From Amanita rubescens (lineage: Eukaryota; Basidiomycota; Agaricomycetes; Agaricales; Amanitaceae), in NCBI GenBank assembly GCA_015039365.1, contig WION01000005.1, positions 372,001-436,000 of the forward strand: a DNA stretch of 64,000 bases. Direction: 5' to 3'. The notes beneath the pieces are model-generated. The model did no database searches and had not been told where the DNA came from. It saw nothing but the letters and a program-made list of their open reading frames with translations. This document shows positions 21,858 through 36,121 of this stretch, piece by piece (position 1 is the first letter of the stretch; each line of letters starts with the position of its first letter). A program made the translations under genes and the position numbers.

Positions 21858-23942
21858 ATGCTGAACGCACTCAGCTCTCGTCTATCTGTCTGGTTTCAGC
21901 TACCATCCCGTACAGCTCTCAAACACATCATATACGGCGTTTTTCTTGGGTTTTACTTATCCATCACTTCAAGGGCACTCTTACAGTACTATGAAGCAAA
22001 GAAGAGACGGCGTGAATTAGCAGAAAACGATTTTCGTCCAATAGAATTGCGGAAGGACGATGTTCTCAATGGCGTCGCAGGACTGATTGGTACGAGCGAA
22101 TGTAAACTCCTTCTACCCGGTTGCAATGACGTGATGCAGGAAATACTCCGTTGATCAGGATAAATTCTCTTAGTGATGCTTTAGGCGTCGAGATTCTGGG
22201 AAAAGCAGAGGTGTGTATGTCTATACTGCTGTGAGCTCAGTCTCATCGTTTGCAGTACCTCAATCCGGGAGGCAGCGTCAAGGACCGCGTAGCACTGCGC
22301 AGTAGGTTGAACCATACCACGCGTCAGAACGTTATTTATGCCCCGTGGAAGTGATCGAAGATGCCGAGAAGGCTGGCCTTTTGCATCCTCATACCGGTTC
22401 GCGGATTTTTGAAGGCACCGTCGGTTCAACGGGGATTTCAATTGCGACGATTGCGAGAGCAAGGTGAGGATCATTTATTTTCGGAAGACAGCACGTTTAT
22501 GTTATTAGAGGGTATGAAGCAAGTTAGTTCATGTCCCGCTATGCGTTATAATGCTATAACCACTTTCAGCCATTATCATGCCAGATGATGTCGCGGAAGA
22601 AAAGGTCAAGGCGCTCCTGGCCTTAGGTGCTCACGTCGAAAGGGTCAGACCTGCAAGCATAATAGATAAAAAACAGGTAATATATGATCACATTTTATTC
22701 GTCGACTGCCTACTCAATCGTTGTTTGACAAGTATGTGGTAAGGATCCATCTTTTATAAACCGGCCAGTAGTGCCTGAGGTTCCAAAAGAATATGGCAAA
22801 GCAACTCGCAGCCCAATTTGGACAGCCCACCCAACGTTATGAGCAAACTACACACTTGGATCCCTCACAACTCTATACTTCACCATCCTCTTCGGTACTA
22901 GTTTCAACTGTGTCTGATGCGTCGTTCAGTCTGGGGCCCCGAACCGCGCATGATGCAAACGACTTCTCGCTACAACCGAGAGGTTTTTTCGCCGACCAAT
23001 TCGAGGTGAGTGATATTCATGTTCAGAAGAAAAGGTAGAGAAACGCCATTCTACCAGAACAGGAGTAACTTTGATGCCCATTTCCATGGGACTGGCCCCG
23101 AGATTTGGCGTCAAACCAATGGACGAATACATGCTTTTATTAGTGGTGCCGGTATGTCTCGAAATTTTCCGGTCTCTGTAGCCTCGACGGGATGGTTTTC
23201 TTCCGCAGGGACTGGTGGAACTATAGCCGGTGTCGGCCAGCATATTAAATCACGGAAAAAGGACGTCGTCATTGCCCTTGCCGATCCAGAGGGTAGCGGG
23301 CTATACAACAAGGTTATAAAATTGACCAGTGGTCTCTTTGTAACAATGTAGGCAACTGACTACCTGTGCAGGTCAAGCATGGAGTCATGTATGATCACAA
23401 GGAGAGCGAGGGAACTAAAAGAAGGCATCAAGTTGACACCGTCGTCGAGGGAATGTGAGTTCTATTTGTGCAACCATAGAATCCTGTCACAGGTGCTTTC
23501 ACAGAGGTATCAACAGATTAACAAACAACATAGAGCTTGCCTTGCCTATTATCAACCATGCATTCAGGTTTGTTTAACCTGTTAGCCCGGGACGTATACT
23601 TGAACTCTCCAAAGAATAACAGACGCTGAAGCGGTATCCATGTCAAGATATCTTGTTATAAACGATGGACTGTTTTTGGGTTCCAGCAGCGCTTGCAATC
23701 TTGTGGCCTGTGTCAAGCTGATCAAGCAGATGGGCTGGAGGGACTGCCAAACAGTTGTTACAATATTGTAGGTATTATTTACATGCCTAGAGAGCGACAC
23801 AGATCACCGTGTTACAGATGTGACTCTGGAACCCGTCATTATTCCAAGGTTTGTCTGCCACTAACGTGACTATCACTTGATCGTGCTTCCCGCTTTTCAG
23901 TTTTGGTACGAGGACCCTATGCAATGTCTGGTTCGTGATTAA
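21858..23942 (+). CDS. Cysteine-synthase-like PLP enzyme with N-terminal membrane anchor (MCY1-like)
   Basis: Member of the beta-family of PLP enzymes, closest in plan to the mitochondrial outer-membrane cysteine-synthase-like proteins (yeast Mcy1/YGR012W). The N-terminus has one membrane segment (about residues 21-40, IIYGVFLGFYLSI) then basic KKRRRE. The catalytic domain shows GNTPLIRINSL, YLNPGGSVKDR with the PLP lysine, GTVGSTGISIA, TIIMPDDVAEEKV, ISGAGTGGTIAGVG and INDGLFLGSSSACN, ending DSGTRHYSKFW. It has about 13 exons, including a 6-nt exon at 22733-22738. An insertion follows QLAAQFGQ (22830-23010). Fungal homologues often lack proven cysteine-synthase activity, so the reaction is unproven. 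Confidence 0.85.
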
Positions 23943-24281
23943 ACATGCCTCTCCAGGAATGACGACTATTTGCGCAAGGCTCAGATTCCAGTCGATATTC
24001 AAATCGTGGAAAACCTCATAGCATCGCCTTAAGAGCGATTCTCTAGGTAGGAGTCGGCTATAGTATGGCACATGTTCGCTGTCATTTATCATCCATAATC
24101 AATGTCCTAGAATAGTTAGCCTTGCATCGGGGATAATAAGAACGTGTTTCAATACCTTGTGACATTGTTCAGCGACTTCGTTTTTCATTCCAGCCATTGT
24201 TACCGCAGGAGGTGTATAAGCTAAGGAGTACATACGCAAGAAATGCGGTTATAATACAAGGTAAAGATACCGCGAGACATT
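23943..24281. other. Intergenic region between convergent genes
   Basis: 3' flanks of the cysteine-synthase-like gene and ARL8. An ORF on the minus strand (23787-24092) overlaps the last exons of the former and shows no family match, so it is treated as chance. Confidence 0.5.
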
Positions 24282-25388
24282 TTAACGACTCCTGCTTGAT
24301 AACCATTCTAATATGATATCTCTGTAGGCCAGGATTAGTACACGTCCAGCTGAAAGTCACGATGAGCTCACAGATTATGTTGGCTTTTCATAGAGCACTG
24401 GGTTACATGTTATAGTTTGCTCGGATTCATCAGGGTAGCACCTTACCGAGTAGCACTAGAACGATGTTAGTGAGACATGAAACAAGTGCGTTGTGTTCAC
24501 TTACCGACACAGGCCTGTCAGATATCCTGTCTAGCTGCCTACATAAGAAACAGAAAATTAAACGCTGCGCCTGTATAGAAGAGAAGGAACACACAGTTCT
24601 CGTATCAGCTCTTTCACCGTCGCATGTCCTTCGAGGTCGTTTTTGTTGCCGAGCTAAAAGTACGTAAGCTCATAATAGGGGTTGGGGGACATTATCGACG
24701 TACGACTAATAGTGGCACGCCAGACAGAGTTGGGTTCCCGATAAGTTGATGTAGTTCGAACCGAGCAGTATTAAATTTATCCCGCTTGGCGAACGTTATC
24801 AAGCGCCAGGTCCTGGGATGAGAGCGCTTACCTCAAATGAATCAACGATGAAGCTGGGGCATGAGGCGTTAAGGGCTCCGGAACAGCTGAGGAGGCTCAA
24901 CTTACACAATTGCATCCATGCCATTGCAATAGCGTTCCCACAAAGATCGATACTTGGGCTGCCCTGGATAATCGCCTTAGTTGGAGCCCAGACTCTACAG
25001 TGCGCTGCCACAACCTGCTATATCCCATAGCTTGAACGTGACCCTTCCTTTTCTTATTTTCCTAAAGTTAAATGCGACCGTTGGGACGACGTCTTCACTC
25101 CACTACAGGGTTGGTCCATCACTATGTTTCACGACTGACATGGTGTGTTTGAATACACTCACTTGACCATTTGTTATAACATTCACGAATGAGGTTTTTC
25201 CAGAAGCCTATGGCACCGTAAGCATAGCCATAGCGGGGGGTGGGTCATATCACCTGTAGGCCGACAATCGCAATTTCAGCGGCGCGAGAAAAGAAGAAAC
25301 TGTCGATGTCACTGAACGTTGAGCGACGAATGAAATAAAGAGCGTACCTAGCTAGCCACTGGAAAAAGGAAGAGAAAAGACCAGCCAT
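24282..25388 (-). CDS. ARL8: ARL8-type small GTPase
   Basis: Arf-like GTPase that in animals sits on lysosomes and recruits kinesin adaptors; the fungal role is little known. The gene is broken into about ten short exons and is visible only after splicing. It starts [13 protein letters not shown], an amphipathic helix without the glycine-2 myristoylation site, as in ARL8. The P-loop is [13 protein letters not shown], switch I is [13 protein letters not shown], then [19 protein letters not shown] (switch II), VFIVDSFERDKF, LVLGNKNDL (the NKxD base contact) and the end [14 protein letters not shown]. The last intron (50 nt, branch ACTAAT) joins NL to DI. The SAK-like motif position reads CSMKS. 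Divergent with PET127 at 107 bp. Confidence 0.88.
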
Positions 25389-25495
25389 GTACTATGGTAA
25401 GTAAGAGTCGAGGATCGGCAAGAACGTCACAGACGCGTCACATCACATAAGTTAACTCGATCACCACGACACTTTTTTTTTCCTTTTCTACGCTA
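25389..25495. promoter_or_regulatory. Bidirectional promoter, ARL8 / PET127
   Basis: 107 bp between divergent start codons, containing a T-run with CCTTTT (about 25470-25487). Shared promoter inferred from spacing. Confidence 0.4.
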
Positions 25496-28124
25496 ATGTT
25501 CTTATGGCTCAATAGCCGATCCGTTACCTCTATTCTCCTTTTACCGTCTACACAATGTCGATCCTACGGGGTATCAATACCACCATTAAGGCTCAGAAGG
25601 AAGTTAAGACAGGACAAACGTGCTACAGGGTTCATACCAGAGAAGTTGAAGGAGGAGCCCTCTGGAACAGACGAATCACCCAGGCCACCACGGAAAGGAA
25701 AAAAAGTATTTATACGGGATGGTCGGAGAGAGCGGAGAGACGATGGCAACGAAAGTAAGCCTGCGCAGATAACATATATTTCTATATTAACTAACTCGTG
25801 TAGGGTTCGGTCTAAAGGATAAGAAGGGAAAACCGACCAATCCAGAATATCCTATAGCATACACGCGACGGGTTGAGGGACTGATTGAACCTACGGGAAA
25901 GCCGGTGTTAACAGGTCAATCATACTTTTCCAAGTGTTCTTTTAGCTATTGACCGTGGATATTAGATGTCAAGCCCTTGTATCCACAGCGACCTATCGCA
26001 AAGCTCTCGCATGGATTAGACCGTGTTCTTTTCAAGTCAGTAACATAGCCCGCAAGCTGCTCTCGGCTCACGTCCGCGTTCAGTCCAGGAGTTCATTGGC
26101 TCCAAGATCCTCGTTCACGAGTGTACAACTATACACCGTGGTTAGAGAGTATACCAAAGGTCACCGACTTTGCCTTTGAACGATTATCCGGCTTTACCAA
26201 GAGTTCTTGTGACGAGGTAGGCTTTACGAATTATTGAGTGATGTCTTTTTTGACTTTCTATAGGAATTATTGTTGCTGCTGAAAAAAGAGAACAAGATGT
26301 TCGCAAGTTCAACATCTTCAATGACGGGGATGCTGGGCCAAATATATTTCCTGTTATCGGGGAACAAGACGGTTGATACTCGCACCCTTAGCGGGAGTTT
26401 CTTCGATGAAGTAAGTAACAGGTGCCGCAGTCGTAAATCGTCCTAAATAATTTGATCCATGAATAGCCTACATGTTTTACTCCTGGGCAGAGAATGCCGA
26501 GCACGGTGATCTTCAACTATCGTGACGGCAGGTATGCGATCGACTCTGACGCTGGCGTAAACACTGGTCAAGCTGATAAGAATGTTTTGACGTGGATGGT
26601 AAGTCAGACGTGCAAAGATGGAGAATATAATCTTATTTTGGCCTGTGGAGGTAATAGGGAACCTTACTGGAAAAATACTTGACCATGCCTCCCGACGATT
26701 TCACGTCTTATATGCGTTCTTCCCCTGCGACGGAGGAAAAATCGGACTTGATAAAAGATGCTTTTCGGTATGCTAAGGTGAAGCCAGGAGAACCAATTAT
26801 TTGCACAGCTCTGATGTACATGTCTAGTCTGACAAATTCATCATGCGGTCGCAACTTGATTGTCACGATGATCGTCTTCCTGGGACCGGTATTTTTGACG
26901 TTAAAACTCGCGCCTGTTTACCAATTAGACTTGATATCCTCAACTTTGAGGTACCTATTTTTAATGGTGGCCTTGAAAGTAACTCACGTCTAATAGGAAC
27001 ACTCGGGTTACCTAATTCGTAAGCAACATGGACTAAAGTCAAGCTTCGAGAAGGAGTACTACGACCTTATTCGCTCGGCTTTTCTGAAATACAGGTACGT
27101 TTTTAGCTTCGCGAATATTGTTACCGTTAACAATTATCAGTTTCCAAGCTCGAATTGGGAATATGGATGGCGTATTTGTCGCATATCATAACGCGGCAAG
27201 AATGTTTGGTTTTCAATATGTTCCTCTCGAGCAAATGGAGGAACATATATTCGGTCCAAGTCCTGGTATCGGGGAAAGAGTATTTGAAAAATGCGTAGGC
27301 CTATTGGAGATCATTTGTCAAGAGATTATACAATGTTTCCCTGGAAAGGTTGGTATTGCATTACTATCTACCCTGCATATCAGGCTCATTCGGCTTTTAG
27401 TCAGTCCAATGCACCTTTGAGACCAGGGATAACAGAGACAAGTTGAATATATGGGTCGAACCCACAGATTGGGATGGTAAAGTACGGCCCATAGCTCAAC
27501 TCGTGGTTAAAGTCACGAACTATATCGAGACGTCAGAGATGTCAGGGAGCCAAGCCATTTCATCATGCAACTCTGACGATAAATGTGAGAATTCTCCAAT
27601 ATGTCATGATGTTATCGACTAGACCATGAACAGGGAGTGTACATTGGTCAGTCCGCAGGTTGTCGGATAAGGAGAAGGACATCCGTGCGGCGTACCAGGG
27701 GGTTAAAGCCCGACAATTCAGGGCTTTCTTTTTCCCTGCTGGCATAGATGAAAATGAGATGCCAGAATTCTGGGCAAATTTGAATTTCGGTGGCGAAAAT
27801 TCAGAGTCTCAGGCTGCCTACAACGTGGAACAGTTCCGCGAGCCTAGTGGTATGGTACAACGACTACGGAAGGTGTCAAGAGCTGACAAGATCGAGTCTG
27901 ATCGGATTGCGGTACAAGAAGCTGGCAAGCCAAAAATTGTCTATGGGCAAAACGAATCATGGGTTGCGCCTGTGGTGGAGCGCGGGGACAAAGGAACCAA
28001 GGAGAAGACGAGTAGAGAGTCCAGAGAGGAAACGGACACGAAAGTACAAGTACCACATTGCTCGGGGTACGATTTTTCAGACGAAGTGTCTCTTGAGGAG
28101 ATAGATAGAGGAGCGGTATATTAG
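25496..28124 (+). CDS. PET127: Mitochondrial mRNA-processing protein PET127
   Basis: Mitochondrial membrane-associated protein that in yeast controls 5' processing and turnover of mitochondrial transcripts. Start at 25496 gives a presequence-like N-terminus (MFLWLNSRSVTSILLLP, then RRKLRQDKR). The PET127 domain is clear: FASSTSSMTGMLGQIYFLLS, TPGQRMPSTVIFNYRDGRYA, LPGTGIFD-type segments, YYDLIRSAFLKY, and RIGNMDGVFVAYHNAARMFG with FGFQYVPLEQM (27150-27240). Later WVEPTDWD (27451) and a charged tail (about 27660-28124) rich in Glu, Arg and Lys follow. Around eight introns. An alternative start at 25555 gives a different frame that lacks the downstream connection. Confidence 0.87.
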
Positions 28125-28210
28125 CGTGGTAGACTAGTCGTGTACATAATAATAATAATAATCGGTGCCGTCACCTTGGCATTTTACCTGGTCCCATCTT
28201 GCACTCGCCC

Positions 28211-30243
28211 ATGACAGACGATCCGTACCGCAAAAGACGTAGTTGGGCCATGAGAATTACTGGCAAACCACAAGCAGAGGAGTTGACGGTTGTTTCACAT
28301 TGTTCCTCCCCACCTTCCACCCTCAGTCGTACCTCTACCATTATAGATGATCCTCCGCCTTCAAGACCCTCCACTCCAAAACGTTGGTCATTCTCACTGA
28401 CCCCTTCTACTTCTCCAAAGCCTTATACACAGGATCCGGAGCAACTTGAGCGCCGGCCTCATTCTCGCGGCTCCTCTTTTAGTAGGAGATCTTTTGGCTC
28501 CATGATGGGTCTATCTTCCCTCTCCCTCACGCGTACCATCACGAGGGAATATAGTGCTGATAAACCAAATCCTGATGACGAGAAGGACAAGGAGAAAGAA
28601 TCTCGAGGTCGCTCTCTTCTTCGCGGTATACGAATGAGGTCGGCCTCGCAAGCTCCAGAAACCAAGGAAAATGATCAACCAGCTCGTGCTCGCTCCCAAT
28701 CTCCATTTTTCTTCCGCCGATCCCGTAACTCTGATTCATCGCCCGCACCACAATCTGTCCCCCTCGTCCAATCCGACGCTGAGCTCTCCGATGCTTCCAC
28801 GGTGAATTACCGCTCTACGTCGTTCACGGACGATCTAGAATCAGAAACAGATGCAGAAACGGATGACGAGGACAAAACAGACGAGATTTGTTTTGATACC
28901 GTGACCGAGCGTAACACAGAACAAAATGCCCAAGTCGATCCTGACGTGAACGGGATTCCTGATGTTGAAGAACCGGACCCGCTTGGTGAAGGCGTGAACG
29001 TGGTGGTGCCGCAAGAGCCATACTTCCCGAGTACGCTTAACCCCAGGGAAAGCTCATCCCGCGGTAAAAGAGGCGCTAAACGGCGTAAATCTCTAAAGCA
29101 TGAACCACTGCCTTTCCATACTTCAAGACCACTTTTTGATAGGGACAGATGCACAACCACCATTACCCAGGGTGAGCCTGGAAGTAAATTGGATGGTCGT
29201 AGCGGACGTCGGTATATGGTCGCTAGCGATCTGGGCGAAGAAAGTCGTTATGCACTCGAATGGGGCATTGGAACTGTTCTGCGTGACGGTGATGAACTGT
29301 TGGTAGTTCATATCATCGAGAACGACAGCAAGGGTGCGCTCATACTCACCCGTCCCATGATAAGCCAGTGCTGACATGTTTCACAGTGGATCCACCTATC
29401 CCCAACGGCGCCGATCGTGCGTTAAAGTTGAGGCGTCAGCAGGAGGTTTGTAAATCGGTTGACGAGTCTCGTCAATTCTGATTGATCATGGTAGCGCCAA
29501 GGTTTTGCATTTATTCTTGTCCGCCAGTCCACCAGTCTACTGCAGCGTACGAGGTTGAACGTCAAGGTCGTGTGCCAAGCATGGCATGCGAAAAACGCGA
29601 GGCACATGTTGCTAGGTGAGCAATCCTTCAGAGTTTGACTTGATATTACGTTTGCTTAAACAACGTGGCAGACATAGCCGATTATTATGAGCCGACCATG
29701 CTTATCGTGGGTTCAAGAGGTTTGGGGCAGTTAAGCGGGTGAGTTGGGGTGTTTCGGCATATAATAAAACTCCCTTGACGTTATATAGAATTCTATTAGG
29801 GTCAACTTCACATTACCTGATTCAGGCAAGTTCGGATTTTTTAGCTCCCCCATTCATTCAATGATTAATTCAATCCTCACTCCAGAAATGCTCCGTTCCC
29901 GTCATGGTTCGCCAGCTTTCCGGACTAACTTACGCCCTACTAACATGTATGCCGTCAGGTTGCTCGTCGTCGTTTGAAGAGGCCACCCAAGAAGTCGGCA
30001 CACCTTAACAAGAATCGTGTGCACAAATCATTGGCAGAAGCTGCGCTCATCGATCGTGTGGCAGCAAAAGTTGACACGGATGTCAAAACCATGCGGGACG
30101 AAATGCAGCGAGCCGAAGAGGAACGTCAACAAGAACGTGCAATTGGGATCCAGCCTAGTATGCGGGAGACCCAGCCCATTCCTGAGGAGGGTGAAGGGGA
30201 TATTGACGAATATGACGGAGATGATATACCCCAGGTTGCATAA
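28211..30243 (+). CDS. Universal stress protein (UspA) family protein
   Basis: Fungal UspA-domain protein with a long disordered N-terminus, about residues 1-310, rich in Ser, Pro and acidic stretches (DLESETDAETDDEDKTDE). The Usp domain begins GRRYMVASDLGEESRYALEW (about 29205) and continues DELLVVHIIEND. After introns comes LDIADYYEPTMLIVGSRGLG, then the ATP-binding signature G-x2-G-x9-G-S/T (GSRGLGQLSGILLGSTS) and CSVPVMVARRRLKR. The tail has SAHLNKNRVHKSLAEAALID and an acidic end. Likely ATP-binding and stress-related; partner unknown. The start is the ATG at 28211, since the in-frame upstream codon is TTG. Confidence 0.88.
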
Positions 30244-30380
30244 CTCGTCATTGATATTTCATACCAGGTACCCAGATTCTATTTATTATTTATTTTCCTT
30301 GTTGTTACACAAGTACTACCGTGTGGTTATGATGCTTATGGCTTATCTATCCCTCGAAAAAAACAAATGGTATAGACAAT

Positions 30381-33300
30381 TTAGAGGTTTGACGTTGTGG
30401 TGCTTCCAAAGAGTTCCTTCAAGAATGCATCATTGTTCGGAGGTCTTCCGAGGAAATCCTGAAAAGAACATTTATACTCTGGTAACAGATCAATACCGAG
30501 TACGCTCACTTTGAGTGAATCCATCTCCTCGCGGCTACCTCCGTAGAACAGGATTTTGTCACGGTATTGTTTACCGCGAACCGGGTCAAGAGGGTCGGGT
30601 TTGAAGACGGTAGCTTAGAAACCTGTCAGCTTGGAGCAGGCCAATCAGACAGAACCTGTCACGTACCATACATATCCGCAGCAAAAACAAGCGAGTACGT
30701 GTACCTGTCAAAACGTGTGAGCCTAGGTGCGACGACGACGAACACAAAAGAAGCTAACCCATAATATCCAGCATCATATCCGCCCGTTATGTGGCCGAAA
30801 GAACCTAAACAAATACCAATATTAAACCAACCAACCACATCTATGGAATGAAGCAATACTGACCTTGTCCTGGACATGGCTTTCCAGACTTGACAAGAGA
30901 GATTGACTCGCGAAGGTCGTTCCAAAGCTTGGTATAATCCGCGGGTTCTATCACTCCGCTTTTAGCATCACGAAATTCCGGTCAACTGCGTCAACATACC
31001 TTGATCAGTGTGTACTTTGAGGTCAAACTTGGCAAAGAAGAGTTGACGAAGGTAGAACAAGCCCACGTTCACATATCGGCTGTGTTAGATGATGGGGGAT
31101 TTTAAATGACGCGGTCAGAAAGGCCGCGACAACTGACCTCTGGATGATCTTCTGAATCAAGTCATCTGGGAGTGATTCTTGTGTTTTGTAATGGCTCGAC
31201 ATCTTTTGCAAAACTTGAGGCTCCCAGCACCTGACCGGTTCGAGAAGAAGTCAACAGCAGCATATACCAATGGATTGTTAAGACTTGCCAATTCTCCAAC
31301 ATCTGAGATGGCGCTTCAACAAAGTCTCGCGCCACGCTAAGATGGACGAGTCAAAGCTGCGGGACACCGTTAGGAACTAAGAACGTACCTAGTGCCGTGG
31401 AATCTCGAGAATTTGGTTCTGCTGAGCAAGCCATGGAATACGTGTCCCATCTCATGGAAGAACGTCACAACATCGTCATGTCTCATCAAAGCGGGCCTAT
31501 CAGGTGTGGGTTTGGCGAGATTCGCGACCATTGCGGCTACTGGATAGGCACGTTTCTCATCTGGGTGCTCGTATCCAGACAAGAGAGGCCAAACTGCTGC
31601 ATGGGAGTACTTGGACTCTATCCTGAGGTGAACTTGGATCTATTATTGGCGTATGGATGAACTTACCACGCGGAAAGAGGTCAAGGTAACAGTAGCCGAC
31701 AAACCCAGACTCATCCTTAGCATCTTTCTCCCAAACAGCAAACTGCTGTACATCTGCGGAGAACAAAACTCAATCATTTGATAGCCTAAATGAATGAGAG
31801 ACGAACCTTGGTGCCAAGTCGAACCCTTGATCTCCGCAAAGCGAACACCAAGCAAGTTCTGGTATATAGACAAGATGGCGGGGACGACAACAGACACAGG
31901 GAAGTACTCTTTGACAAGCATATCGTCAAGGCTTAGACTTTCTTCTATGAACTTGCGATCGTAGTAGCGGTAATCCCAGACGTAGAATTCACCATCAAAC
32001 GGAAGTCCTTTGGCCTCATGTTCCTTTTTCTTTATTTCCAGGAGAGTAATGCGATCCTTGATACCAACTGGCCTGAGCCTCTGTTCAAGGTCATCCAAAA
32101 ACTAGACGCAGGGTTAATCATTGGCAAAACACATCAGATCCGTTAACTTACGTCACTGACGCCCTTGGCATTTTTGACCATTTTCACTTCCGTTGAATAA
32201 TCAGCCCAGGTTTTGTAGCCGAGCTTCTTTGCAATTGTCCGCCGAAGTGTGATAGCTTTGTCAAGGAGAGGAACATTTATTTGGAGACGAGATTCGTGAC
32301 CCTCATATGCACGTCTGCGAGTTTCCGGGTTTTCTGCAAATTTGAACTACCAGAGTTAACACGAGCGGACACTGTTATATAACCAAGTTCTTACGACGGG
32401 GAAGATATCCGGGGTCTTGAATGTAACGTCGTAAACTTCCTTGTCTCCTTCCGTGCGCTTAGTATAGCCAGAGACGACGTCCTCGGGTATACCCTTCAAC
32501 TCTTCTTTGGTAAACGTGACGACGCCCTGTCCAGATACATCGGCCATGGTCAACTAAAACATCAAAAGACTAATCACCTTCTCTTCATTAAAGTTTTTCT
32601 GAATTGAACCAGTTTTAATCACAATCCTACACGAAATGTGGACACTCACGCTAAACTCGAGACAGACTTGAGAAAGCTCCTTCTTGAGTCGCGTCAGTTC
32701 ATCCCTCTCTTTCTCTGGCAATGCCAGGCCAGCCCGTGTGCCATCAAGAATCTACCGATGATAGTCGACATCGTCACACGAGCAATCAACCACGACGAGA
32801 ACGCACCATCTTCTCAATCAGTTTCTTCTCCTCCGGCGACAATTTGTCCCATTCTCCAGACGCCTTGATGTTCTTCTCCGCGTTCACCTTGGCTTGGTAC
32901 ACGTCCAGTCGCATAGACGTCTCGACGCCAAAGTCCCTGATTTGCACCTCAGCTTCGTTTGAAGCATCGCGAAGCTCCTTTGAAGGAGAGACGTTCTGAT
33001 AGAAAGACAACGGTTCCGAAATGGAATCAAACTCATTCTCGCCATCTGCGAGCGAGATCTGGGAAAGGCTGCGTGAGGTGATTGAAATGAAAAGTGTATC
33101 ACGTTGGACGTACGAAGACCTAAGATGTGCAGTCAGTACAAGCTTGTACGAGTGTACTAGGAACTCACGGATTTGAAATTGCATTCGTCTGGCTTGAGTG
33201 CACCGACCTTGTCCAGCAGACCACGCTCCTTGGCAATAAGCTCTGCGGTGAGGCGTTTGATATCTTGTGGTGAATGGTTCCAGGATGGAGCGGGCTGAGG

Positions 33301-33555
33301 GGGAGTGAGAGATGCTACCATTGAGTCTGAGGAAGATATGGCAGAAAGGAAAGATAATGATCTGAAATCGATAGACAAACGTCTGAAAATGGGGAATCGG
33401 ATGTGGGTGGACACCCCCGTTCGGATGTTTCCACCCGTGTGCAACATTCTCCAGCTCGCAGCCGCGGCGCAGGCGACCACGGCGCCTTTCCAGCTCAGGA
33501 TACTTCCATGGCGGCCACGCGCAAGAGCCCACCGCCGCTGAATAAACAGCGACAT
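30381..33555 (-). CDS. PRD1: M3 family metallo-oligopeptidase (saccharolysin/thimet type)
   Basis: Zinc oligopeptidase that degrades short peptides, in yeast in cytosol and mitochondrial intermembrane space. Family blocks: LRDASNEAEVQIRDFGVETS, EKNIKASGEWDKLSPEEKKL, LDKAITLRRTIAKKLGYK, YFPVSVVVPAILSIYQNLLG and GYCYLDLFPR. The zinc-binding HEMGHVFHGLLS is at about 31425-31480, with VEAPSQMLENW supplying the third ligand region, and FGHITGGYDAGYYGYTYSL lies near the C-terminus. It ends FLGRPPNNDAFLKELFG. The long N-terminus from ATG 33555 is Arg-rich then hydrophobic (GAVVACAAAASW), suggesting mitochondrial or membrane targeting. An internal ATG at 33321 would give a cytosolic form starting MVASLTPPQP. 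Many introns. Confidence 0.92.
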
Positions 33556-33615
33556 AAATTTTTCAGGTTCGACTCGGGTGACCCCATTTTATGCAGATCT
33601 AATCTAATCTTACAA

Positions 33616-36012
<2,397 letters not shown>

Positions 36013-36121
36013 GTCTGAAATGGGAGAAGGATTTATATAGGGCGATGTCAATGCGCATCATCTTGACGTCGTGGTGGATCGACGGGCACGTGACGGGCGC
36101 GTTCTGATCTGAACGGTCTCG

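Noticed and set aside
23787..24092. Minus-strand ORF of 101 codons downstream of the cysteine-synthase-like gene
   Set aside because: Half of it lies over well-supported exons on the other strand, and it has no family signature or splice partners. Treated as a chance frame.
28807..29163. Minus-strand serine-rich ORF
   Set aside because: Antisense to the low-complexity region of the Usp gene; its composition merely mirrors the acidic, Ser-rich coding strand.
31228..31245. GGTTCGA, like the B box of a tRNA
   Set aside because: No A box or cloverleaf around it, and it lies within the M3 peptidase gene. Similar isolated hits near 3364, 24757 and 27455 were dismissed for the same reason.
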